The position numbers and the translations under genes were made by a program. The notes under the pieces were generated by a model. That model did no database searches. It had not been told where the DNA came from and saw nothing but the letters and a program-made list of their open reading frames with translations. This document shows positions 25,357 through 38,476 of a stretch of DNA of 64,000 nucleotides, in pieces. The number at the start of each line of letters is the position of its first letter. The first letter of the stretch is position 1. Origin of the DNA: Sthenelais limicola. Lineage: Eukaryota > Annelida > Polychaeta > Phyllodocida > Sigalionidae. The stretch is taken from the NCBI GenBank assembly GCA_942159475.1, contig OW804102.1, forward strand, positions 23,874,684 to 23,938,683, given 5' to 3'.

Positions 25357-26722
25357 GTACATTATAGTAATAATGGTAACATTGGGACATTTAATTAGTG
25401 TTTATATATTCTGAGTTTGATATTTTTTGGGTGGACAATTACTTGTTAAGTACCTACATATACTCCATAGGATGACCTCAAAAATACATAAATATTCTAA
25501 GCACACTGGAATTCTGGAATTTGACCTGAAGGACTAGATACCCAAAAAATGAAAACATTCCAACAAAGAGATCTTGTGAATAAATGACTTTGAAAAATAT
25601 CCCTTTTGCGAGGTGCGACAAATTTTCCTGAAACACATCACATATATTGTACCAACCCTTATGTGTTTATCCTGATATGGATATGTGTTTATCCGACCAT
25701 GGAGGAAGCTTTATCCAGGAGTAGGCCTCTCATTGGTAGGGTGCAGGGGATACACTGGAGTAGATCTTATAATCACTTCTTTCAATACTGAGGGCGTGTT
25801 CAGCATTACCTATGAGGTGCCGTGTTAAGGGTGCCATCCATTGGCAATGAACGTAACCAGTAGCTGCATATAGGTCGGTGCCTTGTTTCATGAGTGAGTG
25901 AGTAGGTGAGTGAGTGAGATTTGTTGCTGTACGGCCTTATCAACACATTGAAGGTTATACAAGAGGATTCGCCTCTTGAGAGAACAGAAAAGCTGACGGG
26001 AAAAGGTTTAAAAATTCTCTATGTACAAATGTCTCTCTAGGCAGTAAGGGGAGAGGAGGAGTGACTGTCTACCTGCGATTACATAAGCGCGGTGAGTTAG
26101 CGTGAGCAAAAGTAAGCTGTGTTGGAGGTGGTTGAAGGGTGAGGGGAGGGGGAGATGACCAATGGGGGAGATGACAAATAATTATAGTTGTATCTTCACA
26201 ATGACTATATAGAGGCCCCTCCCCCTGTCTAAATGATATGTATCATCTAAATAATAGTTCTATTTAATACACTGAACATATTGTTCAGTGTATTATAGAA
26301 GAGGTTGACCGTGTTCCTGTCTAGTAACATATATTTTGCTGGATTTTTGCTGGATTTATTTGAAAAAAGTACCTCTTTACTTTTTGTTATTTGTGTAGGG
26401 TTAAAACCCGATATTTGATTTGAGCAGACAATGATTAAGGTAAACCTATACTGTTGATCTTAATGTGGCAGAAGTGTCATGTTATCAGATGGATATATTG
26501 AATAAGTACCCAATTTGCTGACATGTGGAAAATGAACCAGAAGAATGATTAAAAAGTGACCAAAAAAATGATTACAGTTAATGAAACTTTCATGAACTAT
26601 TGTATTTCAGGGTTTGACATTTACATAAAGATAATGTTACAAGAGCTTTTTTAAAAAAAAAAAAAATAGTAACAGAGCTTATTAACGGCACGCCTCCATT
26701 TATCTCTGTGCCGACACCAATT
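25357..26722. other. Mostly unassigned; repeat G fragment at 25891-25957
   Basis: The reverse-strand repeat G tail (gagtgagtgagtgagat ... cttatcaacacattgaaggt) is present. Near 25440-25640 weak MITE-F-like sequence (aacattccaacaaagagatc) is visible. Poly-A at 26652-26666. Confidence 0.5.
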
Positions 26723-26956
26723 GCGTCAGATCTTCAGAAAATGTACAATTTCCAGATCTACACATTTAGTAGTTTCTGCTAAATTCATCTAAAAAATGGT
26801 CACTATTGGGCATGGCTAGCCATGTTTGGTATTGCCTTGATTCAAACAATCTGTTTGGTTGTGTTAAACTGGATTTTGAACCTTATTTTTGTCTAAAATT
26901 TGAGTTATTTGAGAGGATTGGTGAAGGCGAATTGTAAATTTACTGGCGATTTCACC
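26723..26956 (+). mobile_element. MITE-A, full copy
   Basis: gcGTCAGATCTTCAG to GGCGATTTCACCC, 234 bp; no clear target duplication. Confidence 0.9.
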
Positions 26957-28000
26957 CACATGATGAGTGGCATTTGATCGTTTGTTAATTGATTGGACCT
27001 TTTCCATACATATGGATGTGTTGTTCATATGTTAGGGGAGGCATTCTCCACCGAGGAATACTGTAATAAGTTTAACTTGGGCTATGTCGAAGTAAAAAGT
27101 GCGCAAAAGATTTTATTATTTTTAGGAAAGTTGACCGTAACGTTTTTGTTTGATTCAGATATCATTCATTTGCTTTACAGCTATCCTCACCTTTGCATTG
27201 ACTCATCACCATCAGAATTATAGATTATATATCAGGCCATACATATCTGATATACGATAACTATAGTATAAAATACTAATCTATATTGTAGATCAGACCA
27301 TAAATATATTATGTACGATAATTATATTATACAATAGAGTGATAAAGACAGTGATTTATGTACTGTACATGACGGTTAGTAGAACTTACCAGATAAGAGG
27401 CACAACTGGACCCTGACTCACCTGAAAAATAAAGAAAAACAAATATATATTATGACCCTAGATGTACTGCTCGAGGAGAAGAATAAACATCCAATACAAA
27501 CTCTTATTTTGTTACTCTTTTTCTCATTCGGTCCATATAAGGCATGACAAATCTACACACTTATGAATGGTGTAGGTTAAAAGGCTAATCAAAATCATCC
27601 TGAACCTCCACCTGGTGGGAGAATAGTACAACATGTTAAATGCACTAATATGAGAGACTCATATCTGACCTTAACAGTGCACCTGCAGGCCCAAAATGGA
27701 GGTTATTAATCACTTTAGTCTCTGCCTTAGGTGGTTATAGCCCTCATGGGAAGCTAGTAGTATATAGAAAGTGCTAGCGTGCAACTACCTCACATCTTAC
27801 ATATATGCAATATAGCCTTTTAGGATAAATGAGACAGGGGGATGCAGCTTGGTGGCACCCCACTGGCCATCCTTTATTCAAGAAAAAGAATAACTAGAAA
27901 AGAAAATATCTCAATCAGGACATTGTGATGGTAGCAGCCAGCCAGCAATTGGGGGTTATTTGTTTGAAGAGTCATGAATCAGGTGCATTCACGTATCATG
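26957..28000. other. Unassigned sequence
   Basis: No domains; a few AT-rich palindromes. Confidence 0.5.
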
Positions 28001-28712
28001 AGAGATAGAGAGAGGGAGGGAGAGAGGAAGAGGAAATGAGAGAGGGAGAGGGAAGGACAGTGAGAGGGAAAGAGAGAGAGAGAGATGGAAATAGAGAGGG
28101 AGAGGGAAGAACAGAGTGAGAGGGAAAGAGAGAGAGGGAAATAACGAGGGAGAGGGAGAGGGAAAGAGATGGAGGGAGAGGGACAGACAGGGAGGAGGAA
28201 AGAGAGAGAGGAGAGGGAAAGAGAGATGGAGAGGGAAATATATAGAGGGAGGGGGAAAGCGATAGAGGGAGAGGGAAATAGATAGAGAGAGAGGAGAAGA
28301 GAGAGGGAGAGGGAAAGTGAGAGGGAGAGGGAAAGAGATTGGGAGAGAGGGAGAGGGAAATAAATAGGGAGAGGTAAAGAGATAGAGGGATAGAGAGGGA
28401 GAGGGACAGAGAGAGTGGGATAGGGAAAGAGATAGATAGAGAGGGAAAGGGAGAGGGAGAAGAGAGAGGAACACATGAAGAGAAAGAGAGGGAGAGCGGG
28501 AGAGAGGGGGAGACATGCATGGAGAGAGAGAGGGAGAGGGAGGGGGAGACATAGAGAACGAGAGAGAGGGGGTGAGGGAGGGGAAGAGATGGAGAGAGAA
28601 AGAGAGAGAAGGAGAGAGACAGACAGACAGGGAAAGAGAGAGGGAGAGGTAGAGAGGTAGATAGAGCGGGGCAGACAGAGAGGGAAAGAGAGACAGAGAG
28701 GGGGAGGGTTGG
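28001..28712. repeat. 700-bp GA-rich polypurine tract
   Basis: Plus strand is gagagg/gggaaagag repeats with very few pyrimidines. Long overlapping reverse-strand ORFs (up to 292 codons) encode only Ser/Leu/Pro and are artefacts. Confidence 0.97.
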
Positions 28713-30112
28713 GGGGAGACGACAGACAAACACTACATGCTTTATCACGTTTCATAAGATATACATGTAAAGATGAAAGTAACTGATTATCGTTAGTAGA
28801 TGAATGTATTATCTTTTCTTTTCTATTCTTTTCATTTCTCTTACTGCCGATTCCCAAGTCTCTTCACATATTCCAACAAGCCCCCGTTAATGATCGATAA
28901 TCAAGTGTGAAGTAGCTTAAGTCCTCTTGAGGATTCATACAGGAATTGACATTGCATAATGATGAGTGTTACCTACACAGGTGTCGCAGTGGCTTCGCAC
29001 AAGGGGAACATTTGCAACACCTCCGAGGATATATATTTCGTCTGCCACATAGATATTTCAGAGATATTGCATCAAGATAAGCCACACTGAAGCATTCATT
29101 ATACAATGGCAATGCTCTCATAACTTGCAGAAAGGCACTTCTTAATGCAAAGGCACCACAGTTTCCTATTATTCTGTTATGTTTTTAAACAAAATCTCGC
29201 TGACATACAATTCCCCTATTCAAGCATGCGCATTGGTTTATATCACATTGCGCATGCGCATCGTTGGCTTATTCAACTCCAACCTCTCCTACACAAAATA
29301 AATCCAAAAAAACAAATCATAGGCAAACGTCCCATTGAGAATCATATATATGCCTACTTGGCAAAATCTTGTGTGGCGATACCTAAATATTGACGTGGCC
29401 ATGTTTGTCTATGCGAGTCATGTGTGTGTGCGAGTGATCAATAGCTTGTGTCTGTCTTATCAATAAAAACCCTCAGGGCTTATCTGCAGGAGGCTAGGAG
29501 AGATTCTAAATGGCGGAATCGATAGTAGGTTATCGGCCTTAAGAGCTGCCTCAAGTAATTTATGTGTTCCTACCTTAATCCCTGCAATCCCATCGCTCAG
29601 AGTTAAAGAATTAGGGTAGATGGTAAATGGAGGCTGAGAGGGTAATTTATATATATTGGATACACAGGGTGAGGAGTGGGGTAGAGAATAATTAAACCCA
29701 CACAAGTACGAATGTACGGGTGGAGTGGATTTATTGTGAGATGTACGAGAAAATAGGGAGGTTTAGACTTCTGTGAAGAAGATTGCGTAGTTGATGAAAA
29801 CGTAGTAGATAACCTCTTAGGTTATCTTGTTATTCAAATGACTGCCAGACAAGCCACATGTAAATGATGAAAGAACGTTGCCATCAATTTGAAAACTGAC
29901 ATTAGTTAACCTTTATACATTCTTTTGTTACGCTAATTATTTAATTGATTAACTAATTATTTAATTAGATAAGACGGTAGGGGGAATATATATCATGAAA
30001 TTGTACTGGTGTCTCGTCATTATTCATGTTTGGTATATGAATACACATAATCTTTAAGATAGAGTAATACATATGCTCTTCCCAAACAAGAGAGATATTA
30101 AAATGGTGCACT
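28713..30112. other. Unassigned sequence
   Basis: A catgcgcat-rich patch lies near 29226-29262; otherwise nothing recognised. Confidence 0.5.
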
Positions 30113-30320
30113 CTAGGTCCAAACCCTCGGATCAGATAAGAATGGTATGTCAGTGATTAGACGCCTACTTTGCTAATCGGTTTCCTGGACTAGGACTAGG
30201 TTCTAATGGGAATATAATGACATGTTGTGGTCTGAATGGAACTATAAATGGCACTTTGCGATTTAAGGCGAGAGGCTTTCCCTCCGTTTGAAGGGACTCT
30301 CAATTTTGGGCCAAGACTGG
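30113..30320 (+). mobile_element. MITE-E copy
   Basis: Close to 22737-22942 through ctaggtccaaaccctcggat, gctaatcggtttcctg and ctttccctccgtttgaaggg; the right end is decayed. Confidence 0.8.
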
Positions 30321-31539
30321 GTACATGGGATTTATATTTCGATACACCTTTCTCAGGTATACATACATGTATGGCTCTCTGAGGTGTTGTGCTTATTAAT
30401 AAATATATTTTTGTTAATATGCAAGACAAGGAGGGTGTAGCACTCGGTAGCAGCTAATGATTAGCGGTTAAGAATATTTCAAAGTTCAAAATTCCTGGCA
30501 GTTGAAATACTTGAATAGATCAAATAAACATATAATAAAATACTTTAAATAGAACGGTAAACCCTGGAGGAATATGTAGGAAACGCCTTCAACCTTACAT
30601 TTAATAATATTTAAAAGATTGGTTGAATAGTTTCCCATTGTGTTGTATCGAAGAATCAAATCAAGATTAAAATCAGTATTTATTCTCATAATTATGATAT
30701 TTGGAAAGGTGGCAGGAACGCCCAAGGTAAAAACTGAAGTTTGAATTTGTTTTGCGATTTTATGCAAGTATGTTAAGTGCGATAATGGTTGATTAATTCA
30801 GTAAGAATGGGTTATTCTTTTCAAAACTAGTGCCTTCTTCATTCTCTTGGGTTGCTGGGTCGTTTTAAGGATGTACAGGTCATGATGCCTTTCAAAAACA
30901 ACAAGAAGTTTTGGAGAAAAACTTTTACTGAATGCGTCTTGTTGCCGTGCAATGAGCAACGCATGGAATATAGCTGCGCGGGATGCTATGCGTATTTGAT
31001 TTGCCAATACAAATGTTCAAAACAAGAGATGTTGGACGAGGGATGAAGGAGGCGGAGAAAAACCAGAAAGCAAACCGGGACAAAAGTAGAAGAAGGAGAA
31101 GAAGGAGGAGAAAAAGAAGGAGAAGAAGAACATGAAGGACAGAAAGGAGGAGGAGAGGGAGTAGGACGGTGAAGAAGTTAAACAGATGGATACAAACACT
31201 GAATGGGATGGATGGGGAGGGACAAAAAAACAAGTTTTAAGTTTAAAACTTTGTTATTCAGCATAATGATGTATATCGTTCATCTTGAAATTTCCGGAGG
31301 TTATACTGTTTCTGCATCGTTAGAAACATATAATTTGACACCAAGGTCGAGTACAAAGGAACTTCTTTGTTTCGTGCTTGATGAAAACGTGATTGCACTG
31401 AACGCCTAAACTTTGGTCTCTTCCCATGTTTGAGCTGTTTGAATGGATGCCACCTTATATATGTATACGTTTGTAAACCCTACCAAACATATCAAAATGA
31501 TTTCCCTTTGTTGTTAACTGTTGACAAATGCGGGTACAT
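30321..31539. other. Unassigned sequence with GA-rich patch
   Basis: A gaagaaggagaag tract lies at about 31080-31160. No gene supported. Confidence 0.5.
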
Positions 31540-31759
31540 GGTTGAAATCGCCAGTAAATGTACAATTCGCCTTTACTAATCCTCTCAAATAACTCACATT
31601 TTAAAATGAGGTTCAAAATCCAGTTAAACATAACCAAACAGATTGTTTGAATCAAGGCAATATCAAACATAGCCAGATATGCCTAATAGTGACCATTTTT
31701 CAGCAGAATTTACTAAATGTGTAGATCTGGAAATTGTACATTTTCTGAAGATCTGACCC
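31540..31759 (-). mobile_element. MITE-A, full copy with ACAT target duplication
   Basis: ggTTGAAATCGCCAG to AAGATCTGACCC; ACAT at 31536-31539 and 31760-31763. Confidence 0.92.
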
Positions 31760-32423
31760 ACATGAGGGAATAGAGCACTGCTATTTCTTTCTTAGCAATA
31801 CTTCACCATGTTGCCCCTGCTCCATTTCTTCTATACCTATGTCTCTGTTTTATTTAACTTTATTGCACTGGTCAGACGATTGCGGGTGCAATGCCCTCAC
31901 AATTCAAAATGAATCACTCAAATTCAAATGAATTTTTCAAATGGAATGCTTGTACAGATCAGTCCCAGAAGCCTGAGCTCGTAATGAGTTTTGGAAATTG
32001 AAAATTCAGATTATGTTTTATGCATGGTCAGAAAGCGCTTTATCCATTAAGTTCGCATTTTTCTGGATCGTATGATAACGATGAAACTTGAGAATAGGTG
32101 TTATGGCATTAATAGTTTGGGTCTTAAAGTTGTCTTGAATTAGGTTATGATTGTTAAAAGGATATCCAATTTAGAAACTCTGCAGCAACTTTTTTCTCCA
32201 TAAGTTCATACAGTTTTTATGACCTTTTTTTAATATGCGTGTTCATCCGTGTTCATCCACTAAACATGTTGTTTCCAAACACATTTTAGTGAAATTGAAA
32301 TAATGTCATTCATCAAAGAATTTTTGACAGATAATGGATTTTGAAACTATTTTATTTTACCTTATTGATAGGTAGATAAATGAAAACTAATTTGATATAT
32401 TTTTGGTTCTGTATTTAACATAC
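31760..32423. other. Unassigned sequence
   Basis: Nothing recognised. Confidence 0.5.
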
Positions 32424-32655
32424 GGGTGAAGCCACCTGAAAATGTACAATTGGCCTTCTCCAATCCTCTGAAATAACCCAGGTTTGAGACGAAAAAAGGG
32501 TTAAAAATACAGTTTAACTTGACCAAACGGATTCGTTTAATCAATGCAATAATAAATATACTCAGATACACCTAGTGTGTATCATTTTGCAACCTAATTC
32601 ACCAACATTTACTAAATGTGCAGAGCAGTCAAATGTACATTTTCTAACGATGTGA
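32424..32655 (-). mobile_element. MITE-A copy, decayed right end
   Basis: GGGTGAAGCCACCTG to cattttctaacgatgtga, reverse orientation. Confidence 0.85.
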
Positions 32656-33416
32656 ATAGAAACAGCTACACAAGATCAATGATTTTTTCCGGCACAATAA
32701 CCTTTCTTCCCCTGGCATCAGGGCCTACAGCGTAAGTAACTGCTGTCAGAACTTCCCTAGATATCTACCTTTACATGTGTACGCTCGGCTAAACTTCTCA
32801 CACTCTGACAAAAACGTTGTTCTCAAGACAGGATTATAGTGGCACTCTCAGGTGCCGTTACTCAAATGTAAATTATTTTCTCATTTTTGCTCCATTCCTT
32901 TTCGTCCTTACGCAGCTTATATGCTGTTTTATAGTGTCATTGATCAATTATTATAAAGAACCTATCTTGCAAACCCATCAATATGATTCTCCTCTGACCA
33001 GCTGTGTTTGTTATTATATTCAGATTGAAACAACAAAGACCACAGAGGAAGAACACATCAGTTGAGTCAAGCCTATGTGGTAAACACATACCCAAGAACA
33101 TACAGTCAGAAACGACTTTTCTTTAGAGTGTAGCCACCTTAAATGAAGCAGACGCTATTATTCTCCCCTAATAGTAGATTCAGCCCTAGCTTGCATAGCT
33201 TCACTCTATGGGTTAAAGGCAAAGAACGTTTACATTTGGTCATTTCCCATTTCTATCAGAGTGAAACAAATCGTTAAGATATTGCCCTCATCTGCACAAA
33301 TTGAAAATAGTGAGTGATTCTAGTAATATTGTACAATTGGAAGTTGCACATGCTACAGTTAATATAAGCTTATAATCTTAGATAATCGAATCATACAATC
33401 AATGTATAATTAATAT
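32656..33416. other. Unassigned sequence
   Basis: Nothing recognised. Confidence 0.5.
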
Positions 33417-33651
33417 GGGTCAGATTTTCAGAAAATGTACAATTAGCAGCTCTAAACATTTAGGAAATTGTCCTAAATTAGGCTGAAAAATGAAGAATAC
33501 CGCGTATATCTGAGTATTATTTGGTATCGCATTGATTTAAAGTATCAGTTCTGTTATGTTAAACTGTATTTTGAAGCTCCTTCTGTCTTAAATATGGGTT
33601 ATTTGAGAGGATTGGGGAAGGCGAATTGTACATTTTCTGAAAATCTGGCCC
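33417..33651 (+). mobile_element. MITE-A, full copy
   Basis: 235 bp, GGGTCAGATTTTCAG to GAAAATCTGGCCC. Flanks aatat on both sides, so duplication length is ambiguous (4 or 5). Confidence 0.92.
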
Positions 33652-34063
33652 AATATAATCATTACTATACACTGGCGGAACAATGCTGAAAGATATTATG
33701 TGATAATAACGTCAGAAACAACGACAACAGGAAAAACTGAGAAGGGCTAACATATGAACATTGACCCATATCAAACATTGGTACCAACGACTAAAACTAA
33801 ATATAAATTGAAAAAAGATTATTCTCTGGATGTAGATATAATGCTTCGACACTAACGAACTGTGCGCTGTAATTATCACTTACTGATGTTGCCAATTGTA
33901 TATTCATTATATATTCATTATATATATATATATTGCTTTCGAATATGATATTACTTATTTCATATTATTCTGGGCCTGTCGGAGGTTCTTCCATGCAGAG
34001 GTTACGGTACATGTCTGTCGCTTTGCTATCAGAAAAGAAATTGAACATATAATATTTAATTCT
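33652..34063. other. Unassigned sequence
   Basis: Contains an AT dinucleotide-rich patch near 33899-33935. Confidence 0.5.
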
Positions 34064-34244
34064 GTGGTTCTGGGTAAGACCATGAAGTGCCTTTCTGTCT
34101 CTTTTTCTCTGTCTCTCTCTCCCTTCTTCTCTGTCTCTATTTCCTGGGTATGATCATAAACTGCCTCCCTCTCAGCTCTCCCGCCCTTGATATAACCTTA
34201 TTAAATGTGTTGATAAGGGCGTAAAGCAACCAATCTCACTCACT
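34064..34244 (+). repeat. SINE-like repeat G
   Basis: Colinear with 8752-8934: gggtaagaccatgaagtgcc, CT-rich segment, ttcctgggtatgatcataaa, gataagggcgtaaagcaacc, tcactcact tail. Confidence 0.75.
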
Positions 34245-35018
34245 ATATATCTCTAGTAAGAGAGGATGATGCATTGACAACATAGTTACTCCAACCCCTC
34301 CTAAACCACTTCCATAGCCACCAATTGTTCTCCCTATATACCAATCATAACCAACTCCACACGTTAATACTTTTCTCTCTATCATTACAAATCCATTAAG
34401 CAGATCTATTTAATATTCAGACCTCATTCATCTGGACACTTGTAATAGTTGTACGTAAACCTAATACGTTATGTCACTAGTTTTATGGGACAACTAATTG
34501 GGTAATTCTAGAACCATATAACCTCCTGTTCTTATAAACAGAATAAATTACCATAAAAGATCAAATAGATAATGAAAATGCAAAATAATAAACCAAATTT
34601 TATTTCATTTCATCGTTAAACCACCCAACTAACCCACCTGGATGCAATCATTCCTGTTGAAATATCTTTCACCTTGTGATTTATAAAAAGAAAAAAAAAA
34701 GAAAATATGTCCTGTCCCGAATGTACACTAAAAAGAGATCGGAGTCTTTACAAATAGGTGCCTCACAAGAAATGCTATCAGGGCCGGTTATAATAGCACT
34801 TTAGAACTGCTCATTTCGGGCTGCTGGTCCTTCTGAACAAGGCTAAAGAGCGCGCGGCGAGGCTGCACTACAGCTTCGTCTTGAGGCTGTATTCATGTAT
34901 TCATGTCGGCGTCCCTTTTGCTCTGTGTGTCTGTGTAATCTGACAGATTCAATCCACGTCTCACATTTCTCCTGAAAACTTTTCTGACTTTGTCTGCAGG
35001 TCTTGTTGTTGCCCTTGC
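34245..35018. other. Unassigned sequence
   Basis: Poly-A-rich near 34688-34705. Nothing else recognised. Confidence 0.5.
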
Positions 35019-35211
35019 TTGTCCTGTCGTTCTCTTTCTGTCTTTACTCGCCAGCACAGTTGTATTATAAGCATTTCGGTGCTTCTCTCTCATCTTTGTC
35101 TTTCTCTGTGTCTCTGTTTCTGTGTGTCTGACTCTGTCTATCCATACCTCCCTCCCCCGCGCCCCTCCTGTTGTCCTTTCTCGCATTCTATCCATATATC
35201 CGTTCTCTATC
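35019..35211 (+). repeat. Inverted-repeat partner of 39328-39559
   Basis: ttgtcctgtcgttctctttc through cagcacagttgtattataag to atatccgttctctat recurs as its reverse complement 4.1 kb away, with a length difference in the TCTG-rich core. Confidence 0.9.
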
Positions 35212-35239
35212 AGTCTGTATCTTAACTTCCCTGTCCCTC

Positions 35240-35625
35240 TCTCCCATTCATTTCCCATCTCCTCTCCCCCCGTCTCTTTCCCTCTTTCCATCTCTCTCTC
35301 TTTCACGTTCAATCTTTCTCGCTGTCTTTCTGTTCTCTCTATATATGTCTCTCCCTTCTTGTCTTTCCCCTCTCCCTCTCCCCCTCCCCTTCCCCTTCCC
35401 CCTTTTCCCCCTTTCTCTTCCTTCCCCTTTTTTCCTTACACTATCATTCCTTTTTCTCCCTTTCTTTCTCTTTTTCCCCTTCCAGCTACCCCCTCCTATT
35501 TTTCCCAACCCCTTCCCCTTCTCTTACCCCCTAACCTCTCCCCTTCCGTTCCCCCTCACCTTCCCCCACTACTCTCTCCCCCTACCCATCATCCCCCCCC
35601 CCGCCCCCTCCCCACTCTGTCCATC
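35240..35625. repeat. CT/C-rich pyrimidine tract
   Basis: Nearly pure pyrimidine on the plus strand (ctctcc, cccttcccc). The Pro/Ser/Leu ORFs through it are artefacts. Confidence 0.95.
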
Positions 35626-36035
35626 CTCGAGAGCACAAAACACGCAGACGACATTTAAGTTTCAGTGGCCATTGCATGTTTTAGGTTTTCACAGTAGGGG
35701 GCGTCGTGGATCAATGTGAATGTTATGCGACTTTTATTCAAAAGTAATATCTCTCGCCTTGGAACTACAATGTAAAGAGGTGGGAGTCGGCATGCAAGCT
35801 CAATATTCTGTGAACGTACCAAATATATTTTTGCTAACACATTCTGAGCACAGAATTCTGTGACCATTACGAAGTCGGACATTATCGCAGTGGACAGCAA
35901 TATACACAGTTTAAACGTAGTGTGTCGCCGTGCTTGGAACTTTCATTCTCCAACTTTGAGATCAAATGGTTGACCATACTACGGAAGTATAAATTCTGAA
36001 GAGACAGACAATGCATATCTTAAAAGATATACTTG

Positions 36036-36525
36036 GTATCACCAAATTCTGCCCAATGGTGAAATCGGCCATACATTATATATATTTAGTCTGTGTTGAT
36101 TAAAGAATATGTTTGCGTTTGATCAACCTTATTTTGAACCTCATTGTTTCCTTCAATTTGAACCTCATTGTTTTCTTTAATAGACTAACCTGCTAAGAAA
36201 CCATCTTACAACATGTGTAACTACTCATCCCATCCAACTACATTGTAGTATACTTACAACTTGTTACCTTTTTGCTAACTCTGCCATAGCTGGTTTTAAA
36301 GACTAGTGATATTTCTCGCTGCCAAATTGTTTTAGTGTTGAGTTACCTCAACTGTATACATACTAAAAACTATGTAGAAAACAACTGCACTCATTGGAAG
36401 AACTGGCTTACCAGAAATGACCTACCAAATTGTATTAAGATCAGCAATAAAGAATGTTTGAATTGAATTGAATTATATATGGATTATTTGAGAAGATTGT
36501 ACATTTTCAAACGACTTCACCCATA
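36036..36525 (+). mobile_element. MITE-A, degenerate copy split by a LINE-tail insertion
   Basis: 36036-36180 keeps middle family sequence. The 3' end (ggattatttgagaagattgt ... gacttcaccc) resumes at about 36478. The segment between is unrelated. Confidence 0.65.
36182..36475 (+). mobile_element. Truncated LINE 3' end with ATTGA microsatellite tail
   Basis: Ends agcaataaagaatgtttgaattgaattgaatt: an AATAAA followed by a short (GAATT)n tail, typical of several non-LTR retrotransposons that lack poly-A. No coding sequence remains. Confidence 0.6.
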
Positions 36526-37385
36526 TAACCCAGTATAATTCATGAAAACATCACTAAGTGATATTCTGTGTCTTTTTCAAATGAATTTTTAGATATGTGT
36601 ATTTCCATTTAATTAAATAAAAAAACAAACAAAAAAACTTCACAGATAAGAGACATGCAATTCACCCTCAGAAAGAATCCTCTACATGCTATAGAAGCAT
36701 TTTATTTTTTATTCATTTAGAAAATGAGTCAATACATCACTGGGACAGCTATATGGACCTATTTAACTACAAGAAAACACTTGTTTTCTTACTACCAATA
36801 ATCCCTGTTGACCTGTTGACAACAAATTCAGCCCTAGATGTTAATATTTTAGAGAGACTGAATGTTCCCATGGCAACAGCAACGGATCCGTATTGTCAGC
36901 CACCTGTAGGATGATGGGAGAATGCGTGGCACCTTCTCACCAACTGCATAGAATAGTAAACACGGACGTGATACTTGTACTGAGCCAAACCCAAATGTGG
37001 TGAATGTGGTATGAGGGGAGAACTAGGAAGCTCATATTAAACTTTTTATTAATGGTTCCTATTACTTTATGTGTTATTTCCATCTTTTAATCATCTTGTG
37101 AAAATAATTTCATTTCTATTCTTGCCCCACACTTTTGGTGAATATCTTAGAAGCGGTTTATCGAAAGGTTCTTTAAGTTTGAAATATATAAAATACTATA
37201 CTTACACAATCCAGTAATTATGTTGACACTTATTCGGTGCACCTTAGTACATATATAAATGTATCATGCTTTACATTTCATAGTTTGAAACGGGGCTGTT
37301 TTTAGAATAATAGGTTAAAAACTAAGAACAGTTTGGTGAAATGGCAAGGGAATGTCTTACATATTTATTAAATTAAGAAAGCAAT
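36526..37385. other. Unassigned sequence
   Basis: AT-rich. A poly-T head at 37388-37406 with reverse-strand AATAAA follows and may mark another inverted retroposon. Confidence 0.45.
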
Positions 37386-37737
37386 TTTTTTTTTCTTTTT
37401 AAACTTTTATTGACAAATTTCACATTCGTGATACGTTTCAATGAAATACTGTTGAGCAAACTGTTGAGTAATCATAAAAGACAACTCCACCTTGTGGGTA
37501 GGAATAAAGGTATCTAAACCAATACAATGTGTAATGTGTAGGCATAGCTAGCGTGCACACGTTATAGAAAAAGAACCAGCAGAGATCCTGTGAACTACAT
37601 AACCAACGTGTAAGTATTATAGAAAGAGTGAACCTAGTGTATGGCAACTTTACTACACATTTATACATTGACAGTCAGCCGAAATACATTGCAGCCGTGG
37701 GCTAACATATTATCGCTCACTTTTCAGTTCTTGTACA

Positions 37738-38128
37738 ATGTTCTTTCGCTCTTTCTTTCTCTCTCTCTCTCTCGTTCTCTTTCTCTGTTTGTCTCTCTCG
37801 CTCCCTCCCTCCCTCTGCCTACTTTCTGTATTGCACTCGCCCTTTCTCTCCGTCTCCCACTCTCTCTCTCTCTCGTTCTCTTTCTCTGTATGTCTCTCCC
37901 TCTACCTACTTTCTGTATTCCATTCTCCTACTCTCTCTCTCTTTCGCTCTCCTCTCTATGTGTGTCTGTGTCTGTCTCTGTCTCACAGATAAGCTCAACC
38001 CCTCTCTCTCTCGCTCTCATCTTCCCGTCTCTCTATACTACATATAACCCCACTTCATTTCTTCTCACTCTTCAGATATAGCCCCCACCCCACCCTTCGT
38101 TATCTCTCTCCATCTCCCTCCCCTCCCC
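37738..38128. repeat. CT-rich low-complexity tract
   Basis: Two degenerate copies of a ctctcgttctctttctctg-type unit, including ctacctactttctgtatt-like repeats near 37818 and 37902. Ser/Leu-rich ORFs are artefacts. Confidence 0.93.
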
Positions 38129-38224
38129 TCCTCACGACAACTTTTCCACAACCCCGACCAGGCATTGATTAGTGATTGTGATGTTTCCTTGGTAACTCTC
38201 TTTCCTTACAAAATATAGCCTTGA

Positions 38225-38345
38225 CGACGTCATGACACAGACAATAGCGTAGTGGTGAGTAGACGACGTAATGAATGGTCAGAGCGATGTTTAAACGATG
38301 AGAGCGCATGCGCAGTGTACGAGTGGGCGTGGCCTAGGTGTGAGG
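38225..38345. promoter_or_regulatory. Candidate CpG-containing promoter: CRE-like, NRF1 palindrome, GC/KLF box
   Basis: Contains gacgtcatgac (38226 on), gacgacgtaatga (about 38263), the exact NRF1 palindrome GCGCATGCGC (about 38304-38313) and gtgggcgtggcc (about 38323-38334) within 120 bp of locally CpG-rich DNA. No start site or downstream gene is visible, so the call is tentative. Confidence 0.3.
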
Positions 38346-38476
38346 AGGCAGTCCATAGATTGGTGATCCACCGGACAAAGAATATAGTGCGCTTGTATCA
38401 TTGCGCCTATAGGAGTGAGGAAGGTACATTGGCCTCATTACTTCATCTTTCCCATACCTTGATATCATGTGGAAGC

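Noticed and set aside
26652..26666. Poly-A tail of a processed pseudogene
   Set aside because: No exon-like or polyadenylation signal sequence upstream.
27979..28857. Overlapping reverse-strand ORFs up to 292 codons, Ser/Leu/Pro-rich
   Set aside because: They translate a GA-rich tract in all three frames; composition explains the lack of stops.
35122..35719. ORFs of about 180 codons on the plus strand
   Set aside because: Same low-complexity CT tract read in two frames; no domain.
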